Origin: Flavobacterium sp. HSC-61S13
GTDB taxonomy: Bacteria; Bacteroidota; Bacteroidia; Flavobacteriales; Flavobacteriaceae
Direction: 5' to 3'
NCBI RefSeq assembly: GCF_024171535.1
Contig: NZ_JALJZV010000006.1
Coordinates: 62,001-126,000, forward strand
DNA length: 64,000 nucleotides
Below the pieces are notes generated by a model, which made no database searches, was not told the origin of the DNA, and saw only the letters and a program-made list of their open reading frames with translations. This document shows, one piece after another, positions 25,461 through 35,054 of this stretch (positions within the stretch are counted from its first letter, which is position 1; each line of letters begins with the position of its first letter). The position numbers and the translations under genes are program-made.

Positions 25461-26063
25461 TTACAGCAATTCTATTTCTTTTACTTCTCCAACTTGAAGA
25501 CCTTCTAGTGAAGTTTCTCCTATGCGCACTCGAACCAATCGCAAAGTAGGATATCCTACTGCAGCAGTCATTTTTCGCACTTGTCTAAATTTGCCTTCTG
25601 TCAACACCAGCCCGACCCAGCTCGTTGGTCCATGTCTTTCATCACGAACCCGTCGACCTACTCCTATCCAATTTGGCAAAACAGGTATGGAAAAAGCCAC
25701 ACAGGGTTTGGTTTGATATCGTATGCCTTTAAATCCTATTTCAACACCGCTTTGCAATTGCAAAATAGCCTCCGGTGTAATCAATCCATCGACCTGAACA
25801 AAATATTCTTTTTCGAAATGCGCACTACGCACCTGCTCACTAACAACACCATTTGTTGTCAACATCAGCAAGCCCTCAGAATCTTCATCTAATCGCCCGA
25901 TAGCCATAGTGCCCTCCGGAAAATCAAACAATTCTCCGAGCTTTTTCTTCGATCGTTTTTTTTCGTAGATAAATTGACTCAGGTATCCATGAGGTTTGTA
26001 AAGCAAGAAATGACGGTGGGTCTTTTCCAACTCTTCACGACCTAGAAGAGGAGCGGTACTCAT
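25461..26063 (-). CDS. rluE: Pseudouridine synthase, RluE-like (RsuA family)
   Basis: A 200-residue RNA-modifying enzyme. The catalytic Asp lies in GRLDEDSEGLLMLTTNG, the conserved motif II of the RsuA/RluB/E/F group. There is no N-terminal S4 domain, and the length matches RluE, which makes one pseudouridine in 23S rRNA helix 82. The C-terminal GKFRQVRKMTAAVGYPTLRL is also diagnostic. Target assignment rests on domain layout only. It is the first gene of a pair with the CDF exporter. Confidence 0.85.
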   Translation of the reverse strand: MSTAPLLGREELEKTHRHFLLYKPHGYLSQFIYEKKRSKKKLGELFDFPEGTMAIGRLDEDSEGLLMLTTNGVVSEQVRSAHFEKEYFVQVDGLITPEAILQLQSGVEIGFKGIRYQTKPCVAFSIPVLPNWIGVGRRVRDERHGPTSWVGLVLTEGKFRQVRKMTAAVGYPTLRLVRVRIGETSLEGLQVGEVKEIELL

Positions 26064-26198
26064 GCACTATTTCTTTAAAATTTAGTTTTCAAATATACGG
26101 TTTTTTATAGGGCGATTGAATTTGAAAGCCATATTTATCAATGGAATTATTAGTACTTTTGCAAGTATCCGCCACAAACTACTTCTTAAATATATCGT

Positions 26199-27566
26199 AT
26201 GAATTCAACTGCTTTTCTCTACATATTGCTACTTGTTTTACCGATAATCGCCTTTATCATCAGTCGTTATATCACACTTCAACAATCCAAAAACCGTGAA
26301 ATTCGTCAGGAGGAAAAAAACCTTTTTCTGATTCAACAATACGAACAATCCACGCAGCAGTTACAGACTCAAAAACAAGAATCTGCACAAGAAAAAGCTG
26401 TATTAGAAGAGCAAAAACAATTATTGGTCCACGACAACCAAGAACTGATTGCCCGAGTATCCATTCGCGATACTGAATATCTAAATGCCTTGGAACGATT
26501 GGAAAATCACAAAATCGAAACCGAGCAATTGCGCCAGCAATTTACATTGGAATTTGAACATCTAGCGACCAAAATATTGGAGGAAAAAAGCCAGAAATTC
26601 ACCAACCAAAACAAGGAAAACCTACAGAATATTTTAAATCCGCTACAAGAGCGCATACAGAATTTCGAGAAAAAAGTAGAAACTACCCACAAAGAGAGTA
26701 TCGATCATCACGCAAGTCTTCGCCAACAAATTGTCGGCTTACAACAACTCCACATACAGATGAGTCAAGAAACGCTCAATTTGACTAAAGCCTTAAAAGG
26801 AGACAGTAAAATGCAAGGCAATTGGGGTGAGATGATCTTGGAGCGTGTATTGGAAAAATCAGGTTTAGAAAAAGGCCGAGAATACGAGGTTCAGAAGAGT
26901 CATTATAACAGCGATGGCAACTTGTTGTATCCCGACGTGATTATTCATCTACCAGACAATAAAAAAATGATTATCGACTCTAAAGTTTCGTTAACTGCTT
27001 ATGAACGTTACATCAATGAAGATAATGATTTGGAACAAAAACGTTATTTGAATGAGCATATACTCTCGATCAAAAAACACATCGAACAATTAAGCGCCAA
27101 GAACTATTCCGATCTGTATCATTTGGAAAGTCCCGACTTTGTTTTAATGTTTATTCCGATTGAAACGGCTTTTTCCCAAGCTTTGAATTTTGAACCGCAT
27201 TTGTACACCATGGCCTTCGACAAAAATATCGTCATCGTAACCCCATCAACGCTGCTCGCAACATTACGAACCATAGACAGCATGTGGAAACATCAAAAAC
27301 AACAGGAAAACGCTTACGAAATTGCCCGACAAGCCGGATTGTTATACGATAAATTTGAAGGATTACTCCAAGATCTAAATCGCATAGGTAAAAAGATGGA
27401 AGATACCAAAAGCGACTACCAACTCGCGATGAATAAACTAGTTGACGGCCGAGGTAACCTAATTTCTTCTGTAGAAAAACTAAAAAAAATGGGAGCTAAA
27501 ACCAAAAAGTCATTGCCTGAAAATTTCTTGCAACAAATTGATCAAACGATTGATCATGAGGAATAG
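26199..27566 (+). CDS. rmuC: DNA recombination protein RmuC
   Basis: A 455-residue protein. Residues 3-22 form an N-terminal membrane anchor; residues about 35-205 are a long Gln/Glu-rich coiled coil; residues about 205-420 hold the RmuC nuclease-like domain (GNWGEMILERVLEKSGL, IIDSKVSLTAYERYI). RmuC limits inversions at short inverted repeats in E. coli and has been linked to phage restriction. A TACTTTTG box at 26154-26161 is a likely -7 element. Length is usual for the family. Confidence 0.95.
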   Translation: MNSTAFLYILLLVLPIIAFIISRYITLQQSKNREIRQEEKNLFLIQQYEQSTQQLQTQKQESAQEKAVLEEQKQLLVHDNQELIARVSIRDTEYLNALERLENHKIETEQLRQQFTLEFEHLATKILEEKSQKFTNQNKENLQNILNPLQERIQNFEKKVETTHKESIDHHASLRQQIVGLQQLHIQMSQETLNLTKALKGDSKMQGNWGEMILERVLEKSGLEKGREYEVQKSHYNSDGNLLYPDVIIHLPDNKKMIIDSKVSLTAYERYINEDNDLEQKRYLNEHILSIKKHIEQLSAKNYSDLYHLESPDFVLMFIPIETAFSQALNFEPHLYTMAFDKNIVIVTPSTLLATLRTIDSMWKHQKQQENAYEIARQAGLLYDKFEGLLQDLNRIGKKMEDTKSDYQLAMNKLVDGRGNLISSVEKLKKMGAKTKKSLPENFLQQIDQTIDHEE

Positions 27567-27713
27567 GATTGCTTAAAATGCATTTTATATCTTTGCAATT
27601 GAAATTATAGTGTATATTTCTATTTATAACTAACATAGTTATCAGCATACTATTATTAGAGCGGGGCTTTCGAGCGGTTTTTACTTTATTATTCATCTTC
27701 TAAAACGGCTTCA

Positions 27714-29030
27714 ATGAACTACTACATCGACGTACATCCAGCGGATATTGCTGAAGAGCTTTCTAAACTAAAAAAGAAAGATCGGGATTTAGCTTTTTTA
27801 AAACTCAATAGCGAACAGAAGGCCAGTGTTTTCTCTTTACTGGATTTCGATATACAATCGGAAATAGTCCGGAGTTTAGCACAAGAAGATTATGCCGAGG
27901 TATTAAATAATCTGGAACCCGATGACCGTACGGAGTTGTTTGAAAATTTCCCCGATGAATTAATTAAATATTCGATTAATTTACTAAACGACACGGAGAA
28001 ACAGATTGCCTTAGACCTTATTGGGTATAAAGAAGACAGTATTGCTCGTTTGATGACCCCTTTGTACATACAGACCAAGGAGAATAAAACCGTCGCAGAA
28101 GTTTTACAACACATCAAAAAATACGGCAAAAAAGCCGAGACCCTCAATTATATTTATGTCATCAATGACAACAATGTATTGATTGACGATTTAAAAATAG
28201 GCGAACTGTTGATGGCGGAGCCAGAAACCAAGATATCAGAATTGATTGACCGCAGTTTTAAGGCGATAGTAACCACTACGCCTATGGAAGAGGCCTTTGA
28301 TATCTTTGAAAAATACGATCGCTCTGCCCTACCAATTATTACTGAAAATGGCGTATTGGTAGGTATCGTAACCTTTGATGATATCTTGGATAGAATTAAG
28401 GATAGAGACACGGAAGACATCCAGAAATTTGGGGGATTGGAAGAGTTAAACATGTCCTACACCAAAACGCCTTTGTTGGAATTGGTTAAAAAACGAGCCG
28501 GTTGGCTGGTTGTTTTATTCCTAGGTGAGATGTTAACCGCCTCAGCCATGAGTCATTATGACGGTGAGATTGAAAAAGCAGTAGTACTGGCTTTATTTGT
28601 ACCGCTGATCATTTCCAGTGGTGGGAATTCGGGATCACAAGCGGCATCGTTAATCATCCGCGCCATGGCATTAGGAGATCTAAGACTTATGGATTGGTGG
28701 TATGTGATGAAAAAAGAAATTGCCTCTGGTTTAATGTTGGGAGGAATTTTGGGAGTTATCGGATTTATTCGTATCTTAATATGGCAGAAGGCAGGCATTT
28801 ATGATTACGGTGAGTTTTGGCTCTACGTAGCACTTAGTGTGTCTTGTTCGTTGTTACTGATCGTACTTTGGGGTACGATATCTGGGTCTATTATTCCTTT
28901 TGTATTGCGGAAATTTAAAATGGACCCCGCAACAGCTTCGGCCCCATTTGTCGCAACTTTGGTAGATGTATCCGGTTTAATTATCTATTTTACTATTGCC
29001 GCGTTTTTCCTCTCAGGAAAATTGCTGTAA
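27714..29030 (+). CDS. mgtE: Magnesium transporter MgtE
   Basis: A 438-residue protein with the standard layout: MgtE N-domain (about 5-120; [11 protein letters not shown]), a CBS pair (about 125-245; [20 protein letters not shown]), a plug helix, then five transmembrane helices (about 265-438). The Mg2+ selectivity region [19 protein letters not shown] is intact, and [15 protein letters not shown] closes the pore. It imports Mg2+ with feedback gating by cytosolic Mg2+. TATCTTTG at 27588-27595 may be its -7 box. No Mg riboswitch was recognised in the 147-bp leader. Confidence 0.95.
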   Translation: MNYYIDVHPADIAEELSKLKKKDRDLAFLKLNSEQKASVFSLLDFDIQSEIVRSLAQEDYAEVLNNLEPDDRTELFENFPDELIKYSINLLNDTEKQIALDLIGYKEDSIARLMTPLYIQTKENKTVAEVLQHIKKYGKKAETLNYIYVINDNNVLIDDLKIGELLMAEPETKISELIDRSFKAIVTTTPMEEAFDIFEKYDRSALPIITENGVLVGIVTFDDILDRIKDRDTEDIQKFGGLEELNMSYTKTPLLELVKKRAGWLVVLFLGEMLTASAMSHYDGEIEKAVVLALFVPLIISSGGNSGSQAASLIIRAMALGDLRLMDWWYVMKKEIASGLMLGGILGVIGFIRILIWQKAGIYDYGEFWLYVALSVSCSLLLIVLWGTISGSIIPFVLRKFKMDPATASAPFVATLVDVSGLIIYFTIAAFFLSGKLL

Positions 29031-29043
29031 CAGCCAATCCACT

Positions 29044-29116
29044 GTACGTCCTTACTACCGATCTATCGACAGCAAGGACGTACATTATTTTCTAGTCCGA
29101 TTACTAGTGATCACTA
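29044..29116. repeat. Two palindromes between convergent mgtE and glcD-like genes
   Basis: GTACGTCCTT (29044-29053) is the exact complement of AAGGACGTAC (29074-29083), a 10-bp stem with a 20-nt loop followed by an AT-rich stretch. TAGTGATCACTA at 29105-29116 is a perfect 12-bp palindrome. The first probably ends transcription; the second is unexplained. Confidence 0.55.
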
Positions 29117-29117
29117 A

Positions 29118-30542
29118 TTAGTTATCAGGGAAAATCTTAGCCGGATTTAAGATACCCGTTGGATCAAAAACTTTTTTTATTCCCTTCATCAATTCCAATT
29201 CAATCGCACTAAAAGGAATATCCATATAATTTTTCTGAACGTATCCGATTCCGTGCTCCCCTGATATCGTTCCTTTTAAACCAACTGTCAATTCAAAAAT
29301 TTCACGGATTCCCTTTGGGATTTCAGAGTTCCAATGTTCTTCACTTTTATTTCCCTTTATGATATTGACGTGTAAATTTCCGTCACCCGCATGTCCATAA
29401 CAAATACTCTTAAAACCATATTTATCACCTATTTGCTTAATTCCCTTTAATAATTTAGGCAATTCAAATCGCGGTACTACGGTATCTTCTTCTTTATAAA
29501 CTGCGTGAGCCTTTACTGCCTCTGCGACACTTCTTCGTAATTTCCAAAGAGCATTTTTTTGATCTTCGGTATCGGCAAACAGGATCTCATCGATTTCAAA
29601 TTGCTCTAAAACTGCGGCAATCTTCTCCGCTTCCGAAAATAAAACATCGGGATAATTGCCATCTACTTCGATCAACAACTGAGCTTCAATCCCCTCTTTG
29701 ATGACTAATGATTGGTCCGCTACAAAACGCAAAGACCAATCGATTGCATCGCGCTCCATAAATTCCAAGGCACTGGGTATAACACCAGCTCTAAAAATCG
29801 CCGATACCGCCTCTGCTGCTTGTTCCATTTTATAAAAAGGTACCAACATCAATACTTGATGGGAATTTGAAGGCAACAACCGCAACACAATTTTTGTCAC
29901 CACCCCAAGAGTTCCCTCGCTACCAACCATCAATTGGGTTAAATTATAACCCGTGGCATTTTTTAAGGTATTTGCACCGGTCCATATTATATCACCATTG
30001 GCCAAAACCACCTCTAAATTTAAAACATAATCTTTGGTTACGCCGTATTTAACAGCACGCGCACCCCCAGCATTTTCCGCAACATTTCCTCCTATAAAAC
30101 AGCTTCCTCTGCTCGATGGATCGACGGGATAAAACAAGCCTTTCGCCGCCACTTGCTCTTGTAAAACCTGAGTAATCACTCCGGGCTCCACAACGACTTG
30201 TAAGTTTTGCTCGTCAATATGAATAACCTTATTCAACTTCTCCAAAGACAAAGCAATACCGCGATGAATGTTTAAAATTCCCCCACTCAATCCCGTTCTG
30301 GCCCCAACAGGTACTACCGGTATATGAGCTTCTAAGGCAAATTTCATAATCCAAGATACCTCAGCAGTATCCAAGGGTTTTAATACCACCGCTGGTGCAA
30401 ATACCAAATCCTCCGTGTGATCTTTACCGTAGTCTTCTAATATAGCCTGATCTACAAAAACCCGTTCCTTTCCAAAATAGGCTTGTAAATTCTTAATTAT
30501 GACATCATCTACTGGATTAAACGGCTTTCTGGTCATCAGCAT
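29118..30542 (-). CDS. FAD-linked 2-hydroxyacid dehydrogenase (GlcD type)
   Basis: A 474-residue flavoenzyme of the glycolate oxidase subunit D/D-lactate dehydrogenase family. The FAD-binding PCMH domain covers about residues 45-225 (PVGARTGLSGG, and DPSSRGSCFIGGNVAENAGG). The C-terminal substrate domain covers about 225-470 and has CYGHAGDGNLHVN and the end GEHGIGYVQK. It oxidises a D-2-hydroxy acid such as D-lactate or glycolate. Its start overlaps the MFS transporter gene by 26 bp, so transport and oxidation of one carboxylate is a possible link. Met3 is an alternative start. Confidence 0.88.
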   Translation of the reverse strand: MLMTRKPFNPVDDVIIKNLQAYFGKERVFVDQAILEDYGKDHTEDLVFAPAVVLKPLDTAEVSWIMKFALEAHIPVVPVGARTGLSGGILNIHRGIALSLEKLNKVIHIDEQNLQVVVEPGVITQVLQEQVAAKGLFYPVDPSSRGSCFIGGNVAENAGGARAVKYGVTKDYVLNLEVVLANGDIIWTGANTLKNATGYNLTQLMVGSEGTLGVVTKIVLRLLPSNSHQVLMLVPFYKMEQAAEAVSAIFRAGVIPSALEFMERDAIDWSLRFVADQSLVIKEGIEAQLLIEVDGNYPDVLFSEAEKIAAVLEQFEIDEILFADTEDQKNALWKLRRSVAEAVKAHAVYKEEDTVVPRFELPKLLKGIKQIGDKYGFKSICYGHAGDGNLHVNIIKGNKSEEHWNSEIPKGIREIFELTVGLKGTISGEHGIGYVQKNYMDIPFSAIELELMKGIKKVFDPTGILNPAKIFPDN

Positions 30543-31782
30543 CCATTTTAAATTTCACGTTTTTCATATTCGGTAAAAAACAAGCTATAATACCAATTAA
30601 CGGCAAATACGAACAAATGGTATAGATGTGTTCAATGGAGGTTTGATCTGCCCACCATCCGAGAACAGCAGACCCCAATCCCCCCATACCAAAGGCAAAA
30701 CCATAAAACAATCCCGAAACCATACCGATCTTTTTAGGCAACAATTCTTGCGCATATACCAAGATAGAAGGAAATGCTGATGATAAGATAAATCCAATAA
30801 TCACCACTAAAAAACCGGTCCATTCCAAAGACACATACGGTAGGGCCAACGTAAAAGGAGTTACTCCCAAGACCGAAAACCAGATGATGTATTTTCTCCC
30901 TAAACGATCACCAAAGAATCCACCTATTAGAGTACCCAGAGCTACAGAAATCAAGAAATAGAATAAATATACTTGAGCTTGTACTTCACTTATTCCAAAT
31001 TTATCCATGGTATAAAACTGAAAATAACTCGTGATACTCGCTACATAAAAGAATTTAGAAAAAATCAATAAGAGTAAGATCCCAACCGAAAACACGATAC
31101 GTGTTTGCGATAAATCGGGTAAAAGCACTTGCTTTTTCTTAATATTCTTTGATACTTGTAGGATGTTTTTATACCAGCTTCCGATATAGAACAAAACAAC
31201 TTTTGCCACGATGGCAAAAACCACAAACCACAGTATGTGTTTTTGTCCGTTCGGAATAACAATCCACGCAACTAATAAAGGTGCCAAGGCACTGCCCATA
31301 TTTCCTCCAATTTGAAAAATAGATTGGGCTAAGCTGCGTTTTCCTCCAGATGCCATATAAGAAACCCGAGACGATTCCGGATGAAAAATCGACGACCCTA
31401 TCCCTACTAATACGACAGCCAACAATACCATATAGTAGCTGGATGCATAGGCTAGAGTAATGATTCCGAAAAAGGTAAAAAGCATTCCTGAAATCTGAGA
31501 GAAAGGTTTGGGATGTTTGTCTGTATACGCACCTACTAAAGGTTGCAATAAAGACGAAGAAACTTGAAAACAAAAGGTAATGATACCGATTTGCGCAAAG
31601 TTTAAATTGTAATTGGTTTTTAACAACGGATATACTGCTGGAATTACCGCTTGTAATAAATCGTTGAGTAGATGAGCTAAGCTAATGGCAAAAAGTATCG
31701 GAAATACGGTTTTTGATGTGTTTTCTGCTGCTTTAGCGGTATCTAATGAAGTTACTTTTGATTTTGTAGAAAATAGAAACAT
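30517..31782 (-). CDS. MFS transporter, fosmidomycin resistance (Fsr)-like
   Basis: A 421-residue inner-membrane transporter from the ATG at 31782; a TTG at 31800 would add six residues. Helix 1 contains SLAHLLNDLLQAVIPAVYP, the signature of Fsr-type MFS proteins, and FQVSSSLLQPLVGAYTDKHP is the motif A region. The helix 4-5 region has GSSIFHPESSRVSY. Fsr proteins export fosmidomycin and similar compounds, but many relatives are uncharacterised. It is upstream of and overlaps the GlcD-type gene, suggesting a joint operon. Confidence 0.85.
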   Translation of the reverse strand: MFLFSTKSKVTSLDTAKAAENTSKTVFPILFAISLAHLLNDLLQAVIPAVYPLLKTNYNLNFAQIGIITFCFQVSSSLLQPLVGAYTDKHPKPFSQISGMLFTFFGIITLAYASSYYMVLLAVVLVGIGSSIFHPESSRVSYMASGGKRSLAQSIFQIGGNMGSALAPLLVAWIVIPNGQKHILWFVVFAIVAKVVLFYIGSWYKNILQVSKNIKKKQVLLPDLSQTRIVFSVGILLLLIFSKFFYVASITSYFQFYTMDKFGISEVQAQVYLFYFLISVALGTLIGGFFGDRLGRKYIIWFSVLGVTPFTLALPYVSLEWTGFLVVIIGFILSSAFPSILVYAQELLPKKIGMVSGLFYGFAFGMGGLGSAVLGWWADQTSIEHIYTICSYLPLIGIIACFLPNMKNVKFKMDADDQKAV

Positions 31783-31963
31783 AGAAGTGCTTTTTTGCAA
31801 TCACAAAGATAGGAAAGTTTGTTTAGTCGCAAATTTGTTTATGCGTTTATTCGCAGATTTATAGATTTATCCATCGATAAAAAACGTTTTATATAAACCT
31901 GTTTGAAGCAGTAAATCTGAACCAGATCTAGCACAAATAGCTTAAGACTTTCGCTTGGAGCTA

Positions 31964-31993
31964 TTGACTTGTCTAAAGATTTTAGTACTTTTA
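31964..31993 (+). promoter_or_regulatory. Promoter for meaB
   Basis: TTG at 31964-31966, 19-bp spacer, TACTTTTA at 31986-31993; the start codon is 19 bp further on. One mismatch to TAnnTTTG at the last base. Confidence 0.6.
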
Positions 31994-32012
31994 CGTTTAA
32001 ACTGTCATTCTC

Positions 32013-33101
32013 GTGAGTAAAGATTTACCCCATAATTCTGCTTTAAAGGAAAACGCTGGAATTCAACCTCCTGACACCATCAATCTGTCAAAGATTGCTG
32101 CTTTTCAAAAAAGGAGATCGGAACAGGACTCCCCTGAAACCCTGATAAAAAAGATTATCACAGGGGATAAAGTTGCTTTGAGTCGTGCCATTACTATGGT
32201 TGAAAGCATTAATCCGGCACATCACGAAAAGGCGAATACCGTAATTCAGGGCTGTTTACCACATGCTAATAATTCGATTCGCATCGGAATAACGGGTGTC
32301 CCTGGAGTCGGAAAAAGCACCTTTATAGAATCGTTTGGCAAACTGTTGACAGGAATGGGTAAAAAAGTAGCCGTTTTAGCCATCGACCCCAGTAGTACCT
32401 TAACAAGAGGGAGTATTTTGGGTGATAAAACCCGTATGGAAGAGTTGGTTAAAGATGAGAATGCCTACATCCGCCCCTCTGCATCGGGTGAGAGTTTGGG
32501 TGGCGTAGCCCGTAAGACACGTGAAACAATAATCTTATGTGAGGCCTGTGGTTTTGATACCATATTGGTCGAAACGGTGGGAGTTGGACAAAGCGAAACA
32601 GCGGTGCATAGTATGGTTGATTTCTTTTTGCTGCTCAATCTTGCTGGTGCCGGTGATGAATTGCAAGGAATTAAAAGAGGTATTATGGAAATGGCTGATG
32701 CTGTGGTTATCAATAAAGCCGATGGGGAGAATATTCGCCGAGCACAAATGGCCAAAGTCGAATACAATCGAGCCTTGCATTTATTCCCTAAAAAAACCTC
32801 AGACTGGACTCCGAAAGTCATGACTTGCAGTGCTATTGAACACTCCGGTATCCAAGATATATGGCAGATGATCCAAAACTATCTAGAGCTAACACACACC
32901 AATCATTATTTTGAAAACCAGCGCCGGGAGCAAAGCCAGTATTGGATGATGGAGACCATTAATGAAAATGTACTGTTACATTTTTACAATCATACAGCGG
33001 TAGCCGATTTAATTGCACACAACAAAAAAGCAGTGCAAAACAATGAAATATCACCTTTTGCAGCTGCTCAATCTATTTTGGATTTATACTTTAAATCGTA
33101 A
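32013..33101 (+). CDS. meaB: Methylmalonyl-CoA mutase-associated GTPase MeaB
   Basis: A 362-residue G3E-family GTPase with a GTG start. The P-loop GITGVPGVGKSTF lies near residues 90-102, followed by AIDPSSTLTRGSILGDKTRM, the metal-binding stretch ETVGVGQSE, and NKADGEN for base recognition. MeaB gates B12 cofactor loading and protects methylmalonyl-CoA mutase. The mutase genes are not in the window. It ends 2 bp from a convergent small gene. Confidence 0.95.
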   Translation: MSKDLPHNSALKENAGIQPPDTINLSKIAAFQKRRSEQDSPETLIKKIITGDKVALSRAITMVESINPAHHEKANTVIQGCLPHANNSIRIGITGVPGVGKSTFIESFGKLLTGMGKKVAVLAIDPSSTLTRGSILGDKTRMEELVKDENAYIRPSASGESLGGVARKTRETIILCEACGFDTILVETVGVGQSETAVHSMVDFFLLLNLAGAGDELQGIKRGIMEMADAVVINKADGENIRRAQMAKVEYNRALHLFPKKTSDWTPKVMTCSAIEHSGIQDIWQMIQNYLELTHTNHYFENQRREQSQYWMMETINENVLLHFYNHTAVADLIAHNKKAVQNNEISPFAAAQSILDLYFKS

Positions 33102-33103
33102 AG

Positions 33104-33343
33104 TTATTCTCCTTCTGCTTCCGCATAACGAAGCATTTCTCTATCGTAAAAAGCACCTGCTTCTTCGATTAACATTTCCATCTCTGATTCAATTTCTGAT
33201 TCTTCTGATTCTTCAATAGATTCAAGAAATTCAACATCATCCGTATTTAGATTGATGATGAAACGAGGAAAATCTAAATGCACAATAAAAATATCATCGG
33301 CATAATCGGTGTTGTCAGCTAAGACAAATTTTGGTAATTCCAT
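33104..33343 (-). CDS. Small acidic conserved protein
   Basis: A 79-residue, strongly acidic protein. The N-terminal half has short beta-like segments (FVLADNTDY, FIVHLDFPRFIINL); the second half is rich in Glu and Ser (VEFLESIEESEESEIES). The form MELPKFVLADNTDY is recalled as a conserved flavobacterial hypothetical often next to meaB. No function is known. It is monocistronic and convergent with meaB. Confidence 0.65.
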   Translation of the reverse strand: MELPKFVLADNTDYADDIFIVHLDFPRFIINLNTDDVEFLESIEESEESEIESEMEMLIEEAGAFYDREMLRYAEAEGE

Positions 33344-33795
33344 GTTTATACGGTTTTAAAAACACCAGGGTTTAAGGTTATACTTTAAAAAAATCTACAA
33401 ATCAACTATGCATAGGAAACCCTAAATATAAAACAAAACATCTATTTATGTTTCACAAGGGTTGGCGCGACAATCCCCAGATCGGGGAAAATAAACCCGA
33501 CCCTAAGGGTTTTAGGCAATTTCAATCTTTTGAGAATTTAAAAACTTTAATCAACTCGCAATAAAAGCTTTATACTTCAAAAAAGAATTAGCTACCTACT
33601 TTGAGCAGCTTCTACTCGCATACAAAGATACTGACTTCAATGAAATCTAATTCAATTTGCAACTTTTTTATAGGGATTTAAGTATTTGAAAATCTGAATA
33701 CTGTAACTTTCAAAGTACTTATCCTTGTTTATCACGTATTTAACTGGCTTATTATTTGCGTAGAGAATCCTATAAACTAATTAAAAATCCCCCAA
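33344..33795. other. Intergenic region with a GC-rich structured segment
   Basis: A 452-bp gap between divergent genes. Most is AT-rich, but 33453-33510 is GC-rich and self-complementary: TCCCC/GGGGA around a 5-nt loop, enclosed by GGGTT/AACCC, followed by an ACCCTAAGGGT hairpin. A GGGTTT (33369 area) and an AAACCC (33418 area) upstream could also pair. A non-coding RNA, leader or protein-binding element is possible; no known family was recognised. Confidence 0.4.
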
Positions 33796-34311
33796 ATGAA
33801 AAGAACGTCAAAAAAACTATTTTTTTGCTTAATGGCATTAGGTTTATTAATTACTCCTTCTCTTTCTGCTCAAACGAATAATCCGTATCCCAAAGGATTT
33901 CGAGTGGGATTTGGTATAAACACTGGTTTACCAACCAATGCCACTTACGATGCAGCATTGGGTCTGGATGCGCGTCTACAATACGACCTAACACAAAAAA
34001 CATCGATTACAGCAACCACGGGTTATACCCACTTGTTTGATTCCGACGGAGATCTCGGTTTGGTACCCGCCAAATTGGGTTTTAAGTCCTTTTTAAACAA
34101 GAATATCTATCTACAAGGTGAATTGGGTGCCGGATTCGGTACGCATAGCGAAATGGGAAATACGCTTATTTGGTCTCCTGCGGTAGGGTATGCCAATAAA
34201 TACATCGATGTAAACATTCACTACGAACGTTATAACGATTATCAAACCGATCAATTTGGAATCAGAATTGCCTACGGTTTTAGTCTTAAAAAATTAAATA
34301 AGAAAAAATAA
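33796..34311 (+). CDS. Outer-membrane beta-barrel protein (small porin-like)
   Basis: A 171-residue protein with a signal peptide ending LSAQ (about residue 26). The mature part alternates hydrophobic and polar residues in eight or so strands (FRVGFGINTGLP, LDARLQYDL, IYLQGELGAGFG, IDVNIHYERY, FGIRIAYGFSL), as in small OmpW/OmpA-like barrels. A specific function cannot be assigned. The C-terminal KKLNKKK tail after the last strand is basic. It ends at a bidirectional terminator. Confidence 0.8.
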   Translation: MKRTSKKLFFCLMALGLLITPSLSAQTNNPYPKGFRVGFGINTGLPTNATYDAALGLDARLQYDLTQKTSITATTGYTHLFDSDGDLGLVPAKLGFKSFLNKNIYLQGELGAGFGTHSEMGNTLIWSPAVGYANKYIDVNIHYERYNDYQTDQFGIRIAYGFSLKKLNKKK

Positions 34312-34335
34312 TTCCCCTTTAGTTAATCATTAAAA

Positions 34336-34372
34336 TGGCAATTTCAATGTATTGAAATTGCTATTTTTTTTT
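34336..34372. terminator. Bidirectional terminator
   Basis: Stem GCAATTTCAAT / ATTGAAATTGC (34338-34348 with 34351-34361) and a nine-T run, between convergent genes. Confidence 0.8.
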
Positions 34373-34379
34373 GGTAGAA

Positions 34380-35042
34380 TTAATCGTTGAGTAAAAAGCC
34401 AACCCCCCGAATAGTTTTTAATCGGGTGTCCTCTTTTTTTAGTTTTAACTTTTTGCGAATCGCATTCATAAAAACATCAATCACACCAGTATCGTATTCA
34501 AAATTAGTCTGCCAAACCGCATCAATAATTTGATTTCGAGTACAGATTTTACCTTTGTTTTCAACTAAAAATTTAAGGAATTCAAATTCTCTGGGTGTGA
34601 ACGCAACCTCTTTGTCCTTTCTAAAAACCTGATATTGGTTTAAGTTCAGGACCACATCGCTCCATTTGAGTAATTCCGGTACGTCATGGGTTCGAAAATG
34701 AACCTTGATACGTTCTAAAAGCTCTTCAAAACTAAAGGGTTTTTTGATATAATCATTAGCTCCAGCTCGCAAACCCGCGATGGTTTCCTTGATGGTATCT
34801 TTAGCGGTCAAGAATAAAATCGGAATCAATGGATCTTTGTCTCGAATATACCGACACAATTCCAATCCAGTCATCTTGGGCAGCATCCAATCCAGCAAAC
34901 ATAAATCAAAAGAATGTTGATCGAAAAGCTGCTTACCTACAAATCCATCCGCTGCAATACTTACGACATACCCCTCTTCTTCCAATCCCTGTTTTAAGAA
35001 ATTAGTGATTCCTTGTTCGTCTTCAACAATAAGAATTTTCAT
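34380..35042 (-). CDS. OmpR-family response regulator
   Basis: A 220-residue two-domain regulator. The receiver domain has the acidic pair EDE at residues 7-9, the phospho-acceptor Asp in LLDWMLPKM near residue 52, Thr in LFLTAKD and Lys in YIKKPFS. The C-terminal winged helix includes FTPREFEFLKFLVENKG and RTIRGVGFLL. No histidine kinase gene is adjacent, so it looks orphan locally. It follows the lipid kinase gene by 12 bp and is probably co-transcribed with it. Confidence 0.93.
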   Translation of the reverse strand: MKILIVEDEQGITNFLKQGLEEEGYVVSIAADGFVGKQLFDQHSFDLCLLDWMLPKMTGLELCRYIRDKDPLIPILFLTAKDTIKETIAGLRAGANDYIKKPFSFEELLERIKVHFRTHDVPELLKWSDVVLNLNQYQVFRKDKEVAFTPREFEFLKFLVENKGKICTRNQIIDAVWQTNFEYDTGVIDVFMNAIRKKLKLKKEDTRLKTIRGVGFLLND

Positions 35043-35054
35043 ATCTAATTCACT

